Assembly: GCF_002269385.1 (NCBI RefSeq)
Contig: NZ_CP022957.1
Span: 1,359,001-1,423,000 of the forward strand
DNA length: 64,000 bases
Origin: Maribacter cobaltidurans
GTDB taxonomy: Bacteria; Bacteroidota; Bacteroidia; Flavobacteriales; Flavobacteriaceae
Reading direction: 5' to 3'
Made by a program: the position numbers and the translations under genes. This document shows positions 17,723 to 25,917 of this stretch, piece after piece. Under the pieces are notes generated by a model. It saw only the letters and a program-made list of their open reading frames with translations, searched no databases and was not told the DNA's origin. The number at the start of each line of letters is the position of its first letter. Position 1 is the stretch's first letter.

Positions 17723-18088
17723 ATGGAAACTATAAATCTTAAGGAAAAACATTCCCTGTTCACCAACCATTGGCATCCTCAACAAATCGCCGTGGTAGAT
17801 AACATGCAGGTGCTTTTGGCAAAGCTAAAAGGTGAATTTGTCTGGCATGCCCATGAGCATGAGGATGAATTGTTCCAAGTGTTAAAAGGAACCTTATATA
17901 TGCAGTTCAGAGACAGGACAGAGGTTGTCAAGGAAGGGGAACTAATTGTTGTACCCAAGGGCGTAGAACACTGCCCTATGACCAAAAATGATGAAGAGGT
18001 TCACGTGCTTTTATTTGAAAAACTTTCCACGGCCCACACTGGAAACGTTGAACATGAAATGACCCAAACCCATTATCCAAAAATATAA
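17723..18088 (+). CDS. cupin-domain protein
   Basis: This is a 121-residue single-domain beta-barrel protein. Cupin motif 1 is visible as HAHEHEDELFQVLKGTLYMQF (metal-type His, His, Glu) and motif 2 as GELIVVPKGVEHCP. It probably binds a metal, and its substrate is unknown. It opens a tightly packed run of same-strand genes up to 20296. The next start is 8 nt away. Confidence 0.88.
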   Translation: METINLKEKHSLFTNHWHPQQIAVVDNMQVLLAKLKGEFVWHAHEHEDELFQVLKGTLYMQFRDRTEVVKEGELIVVPKGVEHCPMTKNDEEVHVLLFEKLSTAHTGNVEHEMTQTHYPKI

Positions 18089-18096
18089 AAGACCTT

Positions 18097-19041
18097 ATGA
18101 AAGTGCTCCATGTAGATGTTAACCACCCTTTGATTATAGAGCAGTTCAATGCATTAGGCTTTGAGAATGATGAGGATTACACATCATCAAAAGAAGAGAT
18201 TGAAGATAAAATAGCAGCGTATGACGGACTCATTATCCGGAGTAGGTTTACCATTGACGCTTCCTTTTTGGATAAGGCAAAAAACTTAAAATTCATAGGC
18301 CGATTGGGCGCGGGACTGGAAAATATTGATACCAGATATGCCAAGTCCCTGGGCATATTCTTGGCCGCCGCTCCAGAAGGTAACTGTAATGCGGTAGGCG
18401 AACACGCCTTGGGTATGTTATTGTCCCTTTTCAACAATCTTAATAAGGCAGATGCGGAAGTGAGAAACGGGAAATGGGACCGGGAAGGAAACCGTGGGGT
18501 TGAATTAGAGGGCAAGGTCGTTGGTATTATTGGGTATGGAAATATGGGTAAGGCCTTCGCGAAAAAGTTAAAAGGATTTGATGTTGACGAGGTCATCTGC
18601 TATGATATTGAAGGCGGCGTTGAGGACGAAAACGCCAGACAAGTGGGCATCATGGAATTACACCAGCGCACCGATGTGTTGAGCTTGCATGTTCCACAGA
18701 CGGCATCGACCATAGGTATGATCAATTCGGAATTTTTAAATAAGTTCCGTAAAAATATCTGGATCATCAATACGGCCAGGGGAAAATGCATTAAGACCGA
18801 GGATTTGGTAAGTGCACTACAATCAAAAAAAGTTTTGGGTGCGGGATTGGACGTTCTCGAATACGAAAAATCCTCTTTTGAAAATATGTTTACCGGGGAC
18901 GGACTTCCAGAGGCTTTTGAATATTTGACCAAAGCCAACAACGTATTGTTATCTCCCCATGTAGCCGGATGGACGGTAGAGAGCAAAATCAAATTGGCGC
19001 AGACCGTGGTGAATAAAATCAAAAATAAATTTGTAGTTTAA
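18097..19041 (+). CDS. D-2-hydroxyacid dehydrogenase (phosphoglycerate dehydrogenase-like)
   Basis: This is a 314-residue NAD(P)-dependent oxidoreductase of the SerA/formate dehydrogenase family. The Rossmann motif is GIIGYGNMGKAFA (about 148-160), the catalytic Arg lies in INTARGKCIKTEDL and the catalytic His in LSPHVAGWT. It lacks the C-terminal ACT domain of longer SerA enzymes, which suggests either the short 3-phosphoglycerate dehydrogenase type or another 2-hydroxyacid. No serC lies beside it, so I do not assign serA. Confidence 0.88.
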   Translation: MKVLHVDVNHPLIIEQFNALGFENDEDYTSSKEEIEDKIAAYDGLIIRSRFTIDASFLDKAKNLKFIGRLGAGLENIDTRYAKSLGIFLAAAPEGNCNAVGEHALGMLLSLFNNLNKADAEVRNGKWDREGNRGVELEGKVVGIIGYGNMGKAFAKKLKGFDVDEVICYDIEGGVEDENARQVGIMELHQRTDVLSLHVPQTASTIGMINSEFLNKFRKNIWIINTARGKCIKTEDLVSALQSKKVLGAGLDVLEYEKSSFENMFTGDGLPEAFEYLTKANNVLLSPHVAGWTVESKIKLAQTVVNKIKNKFVV

Positions 19042-19073
19042 GGGATTGATAGTCAACCTTAAACACCTTTAAA

Positions 19074-19445
19074 ATGAACTTAGGCACTTTTTCCATCAGC
19101 CTTTCCGTAAAAAACATTAAAGCTTCCAAAGAATTTTATGAAGCCTTGGGTTTCTCGGTTTTCCATGGCAATATTGAACAAAATTGGCTGATTCTAAAAA
19201 ATGAAACCTCTACAATAGGACTGTTTCAAGGTATGTTCGAAAAGAACATCCTCACCTATAATCCTGGTTGGGATTCCAATGCCAATCCCCTCAATAGCTT
19301 TACCGATATTCGAGAACTTCAAAAAATGTTGAAAGCCAAGGGGTTAAATTTGGTCCGTGAAGTTGAAGAAGGCACATCCGGTCCGGCAAGTATTACCCTT
19401 TTGGACCCTGATGGAAACCCTATTCTTATAGATCAGCACGTTTAA
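19074..19445 (+). CDS. VOC family protein
   Basis: This 123-residue protein has the glyoxalase fold: [25 protein letters not shown] at the start and [17 protein letters not shown] at the end. Its ligand-position residues differ from glyoxalase I and no substrate can be named. It lies in the run 17723-20296, with DUF1801 starting 1 nt after its stop. Confidence 0.85.
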   Translation: MNLGTFSISLSVKNIKASKEFYEALGFSVFHGNIEQNWLILKNETSTIGLFQGMFEKNILTYNPGWDSNANPLNSFTDIRELQKMLKAKGLNLVREVEEGTSGPASITLLDPDGNPILIDQHV

Positions 19446-19446
19446 G

Positions 19447-19902
19447 ATGCAGTACAAGGCAGAATCTCCAGAAGACTATATTTCCCAATTGCCCGAAGAA
19501 AGAAGGAAAGTGATTTCGGGAATTAGACAGCAAATTCTGGAAAATCTACCTGAGGGTTTCGAGGAACAAATGAGTTATGGTATGTTGGGTTATGTAGTAC
19601 CCCACTCCATATATCCTAAAGGATATCATGTAAAACCGGAACTTCCCCTACCCTTTATAAATCTAGCATCACAGAAAAACTTTATCGCACTGTACCATTC
19701 CGGCCTTTATGCCGATCCTGCACTCTTGGAATGGTTTACATTGGAATATCCAAAACATTGTAAACGTAAACTGGATATGGGCAAAAGTTGTGTTCGATTT
19801 AGGAGCATGGACGATATTCCTTATAAACTTATTGCGGAGCTCACAGGAAAAATGACTATACAGGAATGGATAAACCTTTACGAGAAAAACACTAAAAAAT
19901 AA
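19447..19902 (+). CDS. DUF1801 (YdhG-like) protein
   Basis: This is a 151-residue cytoplasmic protein. SPEDYISQLPEERRKVISGIRQQI near the start and GFEEQMSYGMLGYVVPHSIYP mark the DUF1801 family. The C-terminal CVRFRSMDDIPYKLIAEL stretch is also typical. The biochemical role is unknown; the fold is related to frataxin-like and iron chaperone-type proteins. It lies between two VOC genes and is probably co-transcribed with them. Confidence 0.87.
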   Translation: MQYKAESPEDYISQLPEERRKVISGIRQQILENLPEGFEEQMSYGMLGYVVPHSIYPKGYHVKPELPLPFINLASQKNFIALYHSGLYADPALLEWFTLEYPKHCKRKLDMGKSCVRFRSMDDIPYKLIAELTGKMTIQEWINLYEKNTKK

Positions 19903-19909
19903 CAAACAC

Positions 19910-20296
19910 ATGAAAAACAGGGTGACAGGATTAGGCGGATTCTTTTTTAAGACATCTGACCCCAACAAAATTAAAGAATGGTATAAAAACCATCTAGGAC
20001 TTAACACCGACGATTATGGATGTACATTTTGGTGGAAAGACAAAGAAGGAAAAGACTGTTCTACACAGTGGAGTCCTATGAAAGAAGATACAAAATATTT
20101 TGAACCAAGCAAGTCCCAATTTATGATGAATTTTAGGGTGGAAAACTTGGTTGAACTTTTGAAAGTGTTAAAAGAGGAAGGAGTAACGGTAGTAGGAGAA
20201 ATTGAGGAATATTCCTATGGTAAATTTGGATGGATTTTGGATCCGGACGGTAATAAAATAGAACTTTGGGAACCCATTGATAAAGCATTTTTGTGA
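19910..20296 (+). CDS. VOC family protein
   Basis: This 128-residue glyoxalase-fold protein begins with TGLGGFFFKTSDPNKIKEWYKNHLGL and ends GWILDPDGNKIELWEP, with Glu at the usual C-terminal ligand position. The middle is rich in Trp and Lys (CTFWWKDKEGKDC). It is the last gene of the accessory run that starts at 17723. It is not a close copy of the VOC protein at 19074. Confidence 0.86.
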   Translation: MKNRVTGLGGFFFKTSDPNKIKEWYKNHLGLNTDDYGCTFWWKDKEGKDCSTQWSPMKEDTKYFEPSKSQFMMNFRVENLVELLKVLKEEGVTVVGEIEEYSYGKFGWILDPDGNKIELWEPIDKAFL

Positions 20297-20350
20297 TATC
20301 ATTTTATTCTTTACATTTAAAGTATAGTTAACCACCAAAAAAACAATACC

Positions 20351-20737
20351 ATGTCAGAAGAAAATAAAGACTTTGGAGATAAGGCAGAGGACGCTGCCAA
20401 TGATTTCAAAGAAGATTTAAAACAAACATTTGACCCGAAAAATCCGGACAGTGGCAAAACCGTTGCCATCATTGCACATATCACCGTTATTGGATGGATA
20501 GTTGCCCTAATAATGAATAGTCAAAATAAAACAGAGTTTGGTAGCTACTATATTCGGCAAACCCTTGGAATTTGGATTTTAGGGTTCATACTAGGTATTA
20601 TACCGGTTGTGGGGTGTTTTGCTTTTATTATTTGTGTAGTACTTATAATAATAAGTCTTGTAAATGCTGCAAATGATAAAATGGTTCCCATAGTTGGACT
20701 TGGCGAATATTTCCAAGACTGGTTCAAAAGCCTATAA
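20351..20737 (+). CDS. DUF4870/Tic20-like small membrane protein
   Basis: This is a 128-residue protein. A charged N-terminal region of about 36 residues is rich in Asp, Lys and Glu. Three hydrophobic segments follow (AIIAHITVIGWIVALIM, LGIWILGFILGIIPVVG and FAFIICVVLIIISLV). This layout and the YIRQTLGIWI block fit the DUF4870 family of inner-membrane proteins, whose function is unknown. A strong terminator follows. Confidence 0.82.
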   Translation: MSEENKDFGDKAEDAANDFKEDLKQTFDPKNPDSGKTVAIIAHITVIGWIVALIMNSQNKTEFGSYYIRQTLGIWILGFILGIIPVVGCFAFIICVVLIIISLVNAANDKMVPIVGLGEYFQDWFKSL

Positions 20738-20745
20738 TCATATTT

Positions 20746-20774
20746 AAAGACTGAATTTTTCCTTCAGTCTTTTT
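20746..20774 (+). terminator. Rho-independent terminator after the DUF4870-like gene
   Basis: A perfect 10-bp stem (AAAGACTGAA with TTCAGTCTTT) and a 7-nt loop are followed by TTTTTAATTT. It isolates the arsenic-type operon from the genes upstream. Confidence 0.8.
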
Positions 20775-20792
20775 AATTTCAAATTATTATCG

Positions 20793-20806
20793 TAATATTG
20801 CAATAT
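20793..20806 (+). promoter_or_regulatory. ArsR operator overlapping a -7-like box
   Basis: The perfect 12-bp palindrome ATATTGCAATAT (20795-20806) lies 14 nt before the arsR ATG. The overlapping octamer TAATATTG (20793-20800) differs from TAnnTTTG at one position. A dimeric ArsR repressor bound here would block its own promoter, which is the usual mode for this family. The role is inferred from position. Confidence 0.55.
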
Positions 20807-20819
20807 ATAAATATTAAAA

Positions 20820-21143
20820 ATGGGAGTTACCAAAACACAGATCTTTAACGAAAAACAGAATGAACTGGCTACAATATTCAAAGTTTTGGCCAATCCGGCA
20901 AGGATTGCCATTCTTGAGTATATAAGCAAACAAGAAGCCTGTATCTGTAATGATATTGTGGACGAAATTGGTTTGGCTCAGCCCACCATTTCCCAACATC
21001 TAAAAGAATTAAAGAGTATTGATCTTATTTCTGGCGAGATAGAGGGCAAAAAGGTATGCTACTGTATTAATCTTAAAAAATGGTCTGCAATACAAGAATT
21101 GTTAAACTCCTTTTTTAATTCGACCAAAACAAATTGCTGTTAA
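20820..21143 (+). CDS. ArsR/SmtB-family metalloregulator
   Basis: This 107-residue winged-helix repressor has LANPARIAILEYI at the start of the helix-turn-helix (HTH, about 24-62), with TISQHLKELKSIDLI as the recognition helix. Six cysteines are notable: Cys41 and Cys43 at the alpha-3 position (EACICNDI), Cys80 and Cys82 in the wing, and a terminal Cys106-Cys107 pair. They suggest As(III) or another thiophilic metal as ligand. The gene leads a short operon with the DUF6428 and GNAT genes, and a palindrome covers its promoter. Confidence 0.92.
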   Translation: MGVTKTQIFNEKQNELATIFKVLANPARIAILEYISKQEACICNDIVDEIGLAQPTISQHLKELKSIDLISGEIEGKKVCYCINLKKWSAIQELLNSFFNSTKTNCC

Positions 21144-21158
21144 CTAAATAATTTCATC

Positions 21159-21644
21159 ATGAAGACTAAAGAACTTTTAAACATCCTCAAGGAAAATTCA
21201 ACTAAGAACTTACTTTTTGAATATACCCCTGGACAATTTGTGGGAGCCCATTATCACATTACGGAAGTTAAAAACGTAACCATTGACTCCATTGATTGTG
21301 GTGCAAATCCCGACTTTTGGAAGGAAACCGTGATTCAATTATGGGAAAGCCCAAAAGAAAAGGGTAAACGCGATTACATGTCCGCCTACAAAGCTCTTTC
21401 CATCCTAAACAAGGTGGACAAAATAAAGCCTATGGAAAGGGAAGTAGAGGTAAAGTTTGAATATAGTAATGCCTCCTTTCACACTTCACAACTGTATGTG
21501 AACGATTATCAAGTCAGCGGCGAAAATTTAATCTTTAAGTTAGGCGTGGAACAAACGGATTGCAAGGCGAAGGAAACGTGCGGTATTCCAGAAACCGTTG
21601 CCGAAACGGTATCAGAATGTGCTCCTAGTAGCGGTTGCTGTTAA
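21159..21644 (+). CDS. DUF6428 family protein with cysteine-rich tail
   Basis: This is a 161-residue soluble protein. Its core (FEYTPGQFVGAHYHITEVKNV, then a NPDFWKETVIQLWESP block) fits DUF6428, a family found beside arsR genes in Bacteroidota. The C-terminal 27 residues carry five cysteines (135, 141, 154, 160, 161) ending SSGCC, which looks like a thiol metal-binding tail. The His-Tyr-His in the core could also bind metal. It lies 15 nt after arsR and is probably co-regulated with it. An As(III)-binding or chaperone role is inferred. Confidence 0.85.
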   Translation: MKTKELLNILKENSTKNLLFEYTPGQFVGAHYHITEVKNVTIDSIDCGANPDFWKETVIQLWESPKEKGKRDYMSAYKALSILNKVDKIKPMEREVEVKFEYSNASFHTSQLYVNDYQVSGENLIFKLGVEQTDCKAKETCGIPETVAETVSECAPSSGCC

Positions 21645-21661
21645 AATCCCTGTAGGTTACA

Positions 21662-22156
21662 ATGCTTATAATAAGAACAATGGATTCCTCTGATTGGAAT
21701 CAAGTGTCCAACATCTACAAAGAAGGTATAGAAACGGGTATGGCTACGTTTGAAACCATAGTTCCCAGTTATGAGAAGTGGGACAGTGCCCATCTAAAAA
21801 ATTGTCGATTTGTCGCAATCTCTAAAAAGGAGATTGCCGGATGGGTCATATTATCCGCTGTTTCCGGCCGTCATGTGTACAGAGGCGTTGCAGAAGTAAC
21901 CGTATATATTGGCAAAAACTATAGAGGAATGGGTATTGGAAAGGCCCTGATGCAACACTTGATTTTGGAAAGTGAAAAAGAGGGTTTTTGGACCCTACAA
22001 TCCGGAATTTTTCCGTCCAATAAGGCAAGTTTAAAACTTCATGAATCCGTAGGGTTTAGGAAAATAGGCATTAGGGAGCGTGTAGGCAACCTAAAAGGCG
22101 AATGGATAGACAATGTGCTTTACGAAAGAAGAAGTACAGTAGTCGGTATAAAATAA
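21662..22156 (+). CDS. GNAT N-acetyltransferase, phosphinothricin/arsinothricin type
   Basis: This 164-residue protein has the opening IRTMDSSDWNQVSNIYKEGIETGMATFET, typical of the Pat/Bar/ArsN1 group. The acetyl-CoA loop is YRGMGIGKALMQHL, and VYIGKNYRG precedes it. Members beside arsR detoxify arsinothricin by acetylating its amino group, so this is the preferred guess. Phosphinothricin or another amino compound remains possible. It lies 17 nt after the DUF6428 gene and ends 1 nt from the convergent acyltransferase gene. Confidence 0.88.
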   Translation: MLIIRTMDSSDWNQVSNIYKEGIETGMATFETIVPSYEKWDSAHLKNCRFVAISKKEIAGWVILSAVSGRHVYRGVAEVTVYIGKNYRGMGIGKALMQHLILESEKEGFWTLQSGIFPSNKASLKLHESVGFRKIGIRERVGNLKGEWIDNVLYERRSTVVGIK

Positions 22157-22157
22157 T

Positions 22158-23972
22158 CTATTCCGGGTTCTGTTGCGCTTCCGCCATTTTTCGTTCCAAC
22201 TCTGCCTGAAACTCCTCCATTACGGGTTTAACGGTACTCTCTGGCAAGTCGGCAATCTTAATGTACATTAAGCCATCCACGGAATTATTGAATAAGGGGT
22301 CTACGTTGAAGGCAACCACCTTTGCATTTTGTTTGATGTACTTTTTTATGAGAACGGGTAAACGCAGACTACCCGGCTCCACCTCATCAATCATTCTGTC
22401 GAATTTATTTAAGTCGGCCTGTGTTTCATCAAAAACAAACTCTTTGTCCGCATCCTTGAGCTTCACCTTGAATTCCTTTTTGGGTCGTATGTATTGTGCC
22501 ACATATGGATCCCAATAATTGGATTTCATAAACTCTATCATCAAGGATTTGGAAAAATTTGAGAATTGATTGCTTATACTCACGCCTCCAATAAGATACT
22601 TATGCTCTGGATGTCTTAAGGTTGTATGTACGATTCCTTTCCACAGCAAAAACAAGGGCATAGGTTTCTGTTGATATTCTTTGGTAATATATGCCCTACC
22701 CATTTCAATGGAATTTTTCATCATTCCATATAGTTCCGGCTCTACACGAAACAAGTCCTGCAAATAAAAACCATCAATACCGTACTCTGGAAAAATTTCT
22801 GAGCCCAATCCCATTCTGTATGCCCCTACAATACACTTTTCCGTATCGTCCCAAAGGAATAGGTGGTAGTAGTATGAGTCAAACTTATCCAGGTCAATGG
22901 CATTGTTGGTCCCCTCCCCTATGGCCCTAAAAGTAACTTCGCGCTGTCTACCAATTTCTTTTAGGATAAAGGGCATGTCTTTTTCCTTAGCCAAAAAGAC
23001 TTCGTAATTTTTACTTTGCAACAGACGGCAATCCTTTTCACGTAATTTTTCAATTTCTCCCTGCATCACTTCTTTTCGAATTGCAGAAGCAATTTTTCTT
23101 GGAGGTTTGGGTAGCTTAAGGGAAGCTGGCAATTGGTCGATTAGTCGTTCCTTTTCATAAGCGTTCGAAAGAATATAAGTTTTCCTTCTTAACAGATCCG
23201 AAAACTCCAACACACTTTCCTGTTCCTTCTGGGTCTGAACCGAAATAGGTTGACCAATTCGTATTTTTATGGGTCGGCTATGTTGCGAAAACACCTGGGA
23301 AGGAATCATGGCCGTTCTAAAAATATCGTTCACCTTGGAAAGCCTATAAAAAAGCTTACTATTTCTGGCATGAAAATAAATAGGAACTACGGGTACTTCC
23401 GCCTTTCTGATAAGCTTTAGGGCAGCTTCCTCCCAAGGTTTGTCCACAATCAATTTTCCATCTCGGTAGGTGGATACTTCACCTGCCGGAAAAATGCCCA
23501 AAGGATGTCCATTTTTTAAATGTTCCAGGGTTTTTTTAAACCCCATGACACTGCTCTTTACATCCTTATGTCCTTCAAAAGGATTAACCGGAAGAATATA
23601 AGGATCCAAAGGAACCATTCGCTGCAAAAGAAAATTGGCCATGATTTTAAAATCCGGTCTTTTTGGAAGCATTAGATCCATCAATAAGACACCGTCTATG
23701 GCACCTAAGGGATGGTTGCTAATCGTAATGAAGGGACCTTCCTTTGGCAATCTTTTAAAATCTTCTTCCGGAATCTCAAAATCGATTTCAAAATGGTCCA
23801 AAACCGCCTTGGTAAATTCAGGTCCCTCTAAATGGGAAATACTATCGTAAAACCGGTTAACACCGGAGATGCGCGTCACCTTCATCAATGCCCAACCCAT
23901 AAAAGTTCCTAGAAAGCCAAACTTGGACAAGTTAACGGCTTTTGCTACTTCCTTTGCGGTCACTAAACCCAT
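22158..23972 (-). CDS. olsF: two-domain acyltransferase, OlsF-like ornithine lipid synthase
   Basis: This 604-residue fusion has an N-terminal PlsC-type O-acyltransferase (about 50-290) with NHPLGAIDG at 86-94 (catalytic His87 and Asp93), FPAGEVSTYR near 159 and PVVPIYFHARN near 197. The C-terminal half (about 320-560) is a hemolysin-type GNAT N-acyltransferase (YEVFLAKEKDMPFILKEIGRQREVTFRAIGEGT ... EMGRAYITKEYQQKP). This order matches OlsF, the bifunctional ornithine-lipid enzyme known from Flavobacterium johnsoniae and Serratia. The exact amino acid headgroup (ornithine or glycine) cannot be read from sequence. Confidence 0.8.
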   Translation of the reverse strand: MGLVTAKEVAKAVNLSKFGFLGTFMGWALMKVTRISGVNRFYDSISHLEGPEFTKAVLDHFEIDFEIPEEDFKRLPKEGPFITISNHPLGAIDGVLLMDLMLPKRPDFKIMANFLLQRMVPLDPYILPVNPFEGHKDVKSSVMGFKKTLEHLKNGHPLGIFPAGEVSTYRDGKLIVDKPWEEAALKLIRKAEVPVVPIYFHARNSKLFYRLSKVNDIFRTAMIPSQVFSQHSRPIKIRIGQPISVQTQKEQESVLEFSDLLRRKTYILSNAYEKERLIDQLPASLKLPKPPRKIASAIRKEVMQGEIEKLREKDCRLLQSKNYEVFLAKEKDMPFILKEIGRQREVTFRAIGEGTNNAIDLDKFDSYYYHLFLWDDTEKCIVGAYRMGLGSEIFPEYGIDGFYLQDLFRVEPELYGMMKNSIEMGRAYITKEYQQKPMPLFLLWKGIVHTTLRHPEHKYLIGGVSISNQFSNFSKSLMIEFMKSNYWDPYVAQYIRPKKEFKVKLKDADKEFVFDETQADLNKFDRMIDEVEPGSLRLPVLIKKYIKQNAKVVAFNVDPLFNNSVDGLMYIKIADLPESTVKPVMEEFQAELERKMAEAQQNPE

Positions 23973-24056
23973 ATATCCATTCTATTTCTAACTATAAATA
24001 TAGACAATAGCAGGACTAGGTCACTATTTTATCTAAATGAAAAGTATTTATCAACC

Positions 24057-25304
24057 TTATTTTACCACCAACTGTACGGTCTCCTTACCTCTTTGTTCCA
24101 AAAGGATCTCATGACCATTCTGCAGCGATTCAAGAGCTTGGGTGTTGAAATGTCTAATGGTATATAAGGACACATCTTCATGGTGTACCACTTTAAACTT
24201 GCCTTTTAATTGTTGAAGTAAGTCCTCGAGTCCCCCAAACTTGTTATCCACACATACGGAAAAACTAATTGCGGAATTTTGAATAAGATCAACCTTGATT
24301 TTATACTCATGGAAGAGTTTAAAAATCTCACTGATATTGTTTTCCACCATGAACGAGAAATCCAAGGAGGACAGCTTCATGAGTACTTGGTTCTTCTTGA
24401 CGATGAAGCAGGGAACCTTTGGCTCTATACCCATTCCTTTGCCCACTGTTGTTCCTGGATTTTTAGGATTCAAAAATGATTTTACGTGAAGAGGTATCTC
24501 TTTTCGCTGTAAAGGCTGTAGTGTCTTTGGGTGAATTACCGAAGCTCCGTAGAATGCCAACTCTATGGCTTCCCTGTATGAAATATTGTTCAATAACTGT
24601 GTTTCTTTAAAATATCTGGGATCGGCATTAAGGACCCCGGGAACGTCCTTCCAAATAGTAACGGAATCGGCATTTAAACAATAGGCCAATATCGCAGCTG
24701 TATAATCCGATCCTTCCCTGCCCAAGGTAGTGGTAAAATTATTATCGTCACTTCCTAAAAAACCTTGGGTAATGTTAAGAACTCTTCTATCGATATCAGC
24801 CACATTTTTCTGGGTTCTTTCCCAATTTACAGTAGTGTCCCTGTAACTATTATCCGTTTTAATATAATTGCGTACATCCAACCAATTATTGGCAATACCA
24901 ACCTCTTTTAGGTAGGCACTGATAATCGTGGTAGAAATCAACTCCCCATAGCCCACAATTTGATCATACACAAAATTATAGTTGGGCGATTTATTCCAGA
25001 CCAAAAAACCATTGATTTCATCGATCAACACCCTAAAATCCTGATAAATCCTGTGCTGCTTGTTTTCAAAAAGCTCGAAAATGATACCATTATGGTATTC
25101 TACTATATCCGATATTTTGGAAGGGATATCCTTTTTATTTTTAAAATAGGCATTGACCACTTCTTCCATGGCATTAGTGGTCTTACCCATGGCGGAAACC
25201 ACCAACAAGGTATTTTCATATCCAACCTGTTGCAATACGTTTACAACATTTCTCACGGCATCTGAATCTTTAACAGATGCACCACCAAACTTAAATATTC
25301 TCAT
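24057..25304 (-). CDS. aspartate kinase
   Basis: This enzyme phosphorylates aspartate, the first step to lysine, methionine, threonine and isoleucine. It has 415 residues. The kinase domain starts MRIFKFGGASVKD, with TTTLGREGSDYTAAILAYCLNAD as the conserved substrate and ATP block and GASVIHPKTLQPL later. Regulatory ACT modules occupy the last 110 or so residues. It is a stand-alone enzyme, not fused to homoserine dehydrogenase, so feedback specificity cannot be predicted. It lies 23 nt downstream of the GNAT gene on the same strand and is probably co-transcribed. Confidence 0.93.
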   Translation of the reverse strand: MRIFKFGGASVKDSDAVRNVVNVLQQVGYENTLLVVSAMGKTTNAMEEVVNAYFKNKKDIPSKISDIVEYHNGIIFELFENKQHRIYQDFRVLIDEINGFLVWNKSPNYNFVYDQIVGYGELISTTIISAYLKEVGIANNWLDVRNYIKTDNSYRDTTVNWERTQKNVADIDRRVLNITQGFLGSDDNNFTTTLGREGSDYTAAILAYCLNADSVTIWKDVPGVLNADPRYFKETQLLNNISYREAIELAFYGASVIHPKTLQPLQRKEIPLHVKSFLNPKNPGTTVGKGMGIEPKVPCFIVKKNQVLMKLSSLDFSFMVENNISEIFKLFHEYKIKVDLIQNSAISFSVCVDNKFGGLEDLLQQLKGKFKVVHHEDVSLYTIRHFNTQALESLQNGHEILLEQRGKETVQLVVK

Positions 25305-25327
25305 AAACTTCCTACGCTTCTTCCTTT

Positions 25328-25807
25328 TTAAATATTGACCAAATAATTGGCAATTCCCTTTTCATCCAAATGCACAACGTCCCAATCCCGTTTTACATCG
25401 GCTCCTTTACTTTTATAAAAATCAATGGCCGGTTCATTCCAATCCAAAACCTCCCAACTTATTCTTTTCACCCCCAAATTCCTTCCATATTTGACTACTT
25501 CGTTCAACAGAGCGGTACCCAAACCGCTTCCCCTCATATTCTCGGTTACGATTAAATCCTCCAAATGAATAATGGGCCCTTTCCAAGTTGAATATCTAGG
25601 ATATACCAAAGCCATACCTACAACAACGTCTTCATTTTCGGCTACAAAACAATGAAAGTGTTTTTCTGGTCCAAAACCACTGCGCTCCAAATCAGATACC
25701 GTCACTTCTACAACATTATCTTCCTTTTCAAATACAGCAAGCTCCTGAATCAGTTTTAAAACTTGGGGCATGTCCTCTTTTTGGGAAGGTCTAATTGTAA
25801 AATCCAT
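25328..25807 (-). CDS. GNAT family N-acetyltransferase (diamine acetyltransferase-like)
   Basis: This is a 159-residue protein. The start (FTIRPSQKEDMPQVLKLIQELAVFEKE), the ENMRGSGLGTALLNEVVKYG acetyl-CoA loop and the WNEPAIDFYKSKGA motif fit the spermidine/diamine (SSAT-like) subgroup. The substrate is inferred and could also be an amino acid. It precedes the aspartate kinase gene by 23 nt. Confidence 0.88.
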   Translation of the reverse strand: MDFTIRPSQKEDMPQVLKLIQELAVFEKEDNVVEVTVSDLERSGFGPEKHFHCFVAENEDVVVGMALVYPRYSTWKGPIIHLEDLIVTENMRGSGLGTALLNEVVKYGRNLGVKRISWEVLDWNEPAIDFYKSKGADVKRDWDVVHLDEKGIANYLVNI

Positions 25808-25826
25808 AGTTGTTACAAATAAAACA

Positions 25827-25834
25827 CAAAGTTA
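25827..25834 (-). promoter_or_regulatory. -7 promoter box of the GNAT-aspartate kinase unit
   Basis: TAACTTTG on the minus strand matches TAnnTTTG and lies 19 nt before the GNAT ATG. No -33 box was confirmed. Confidence 0.38.
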
Positions 25835-25917
25835 TAAATTTAAATAAAGAAGTGAAAAACCAAACGCAAGAGTTTCACAAAATAAGCGATATTTGTAGTG
25901 AAATCTACCCATTTCCT

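Noticed and set aside
25810..25917. longer TTG-started form of fbp
   Set aside because: The extra residues resemble no FBPase and would cover the upstream promoter region.
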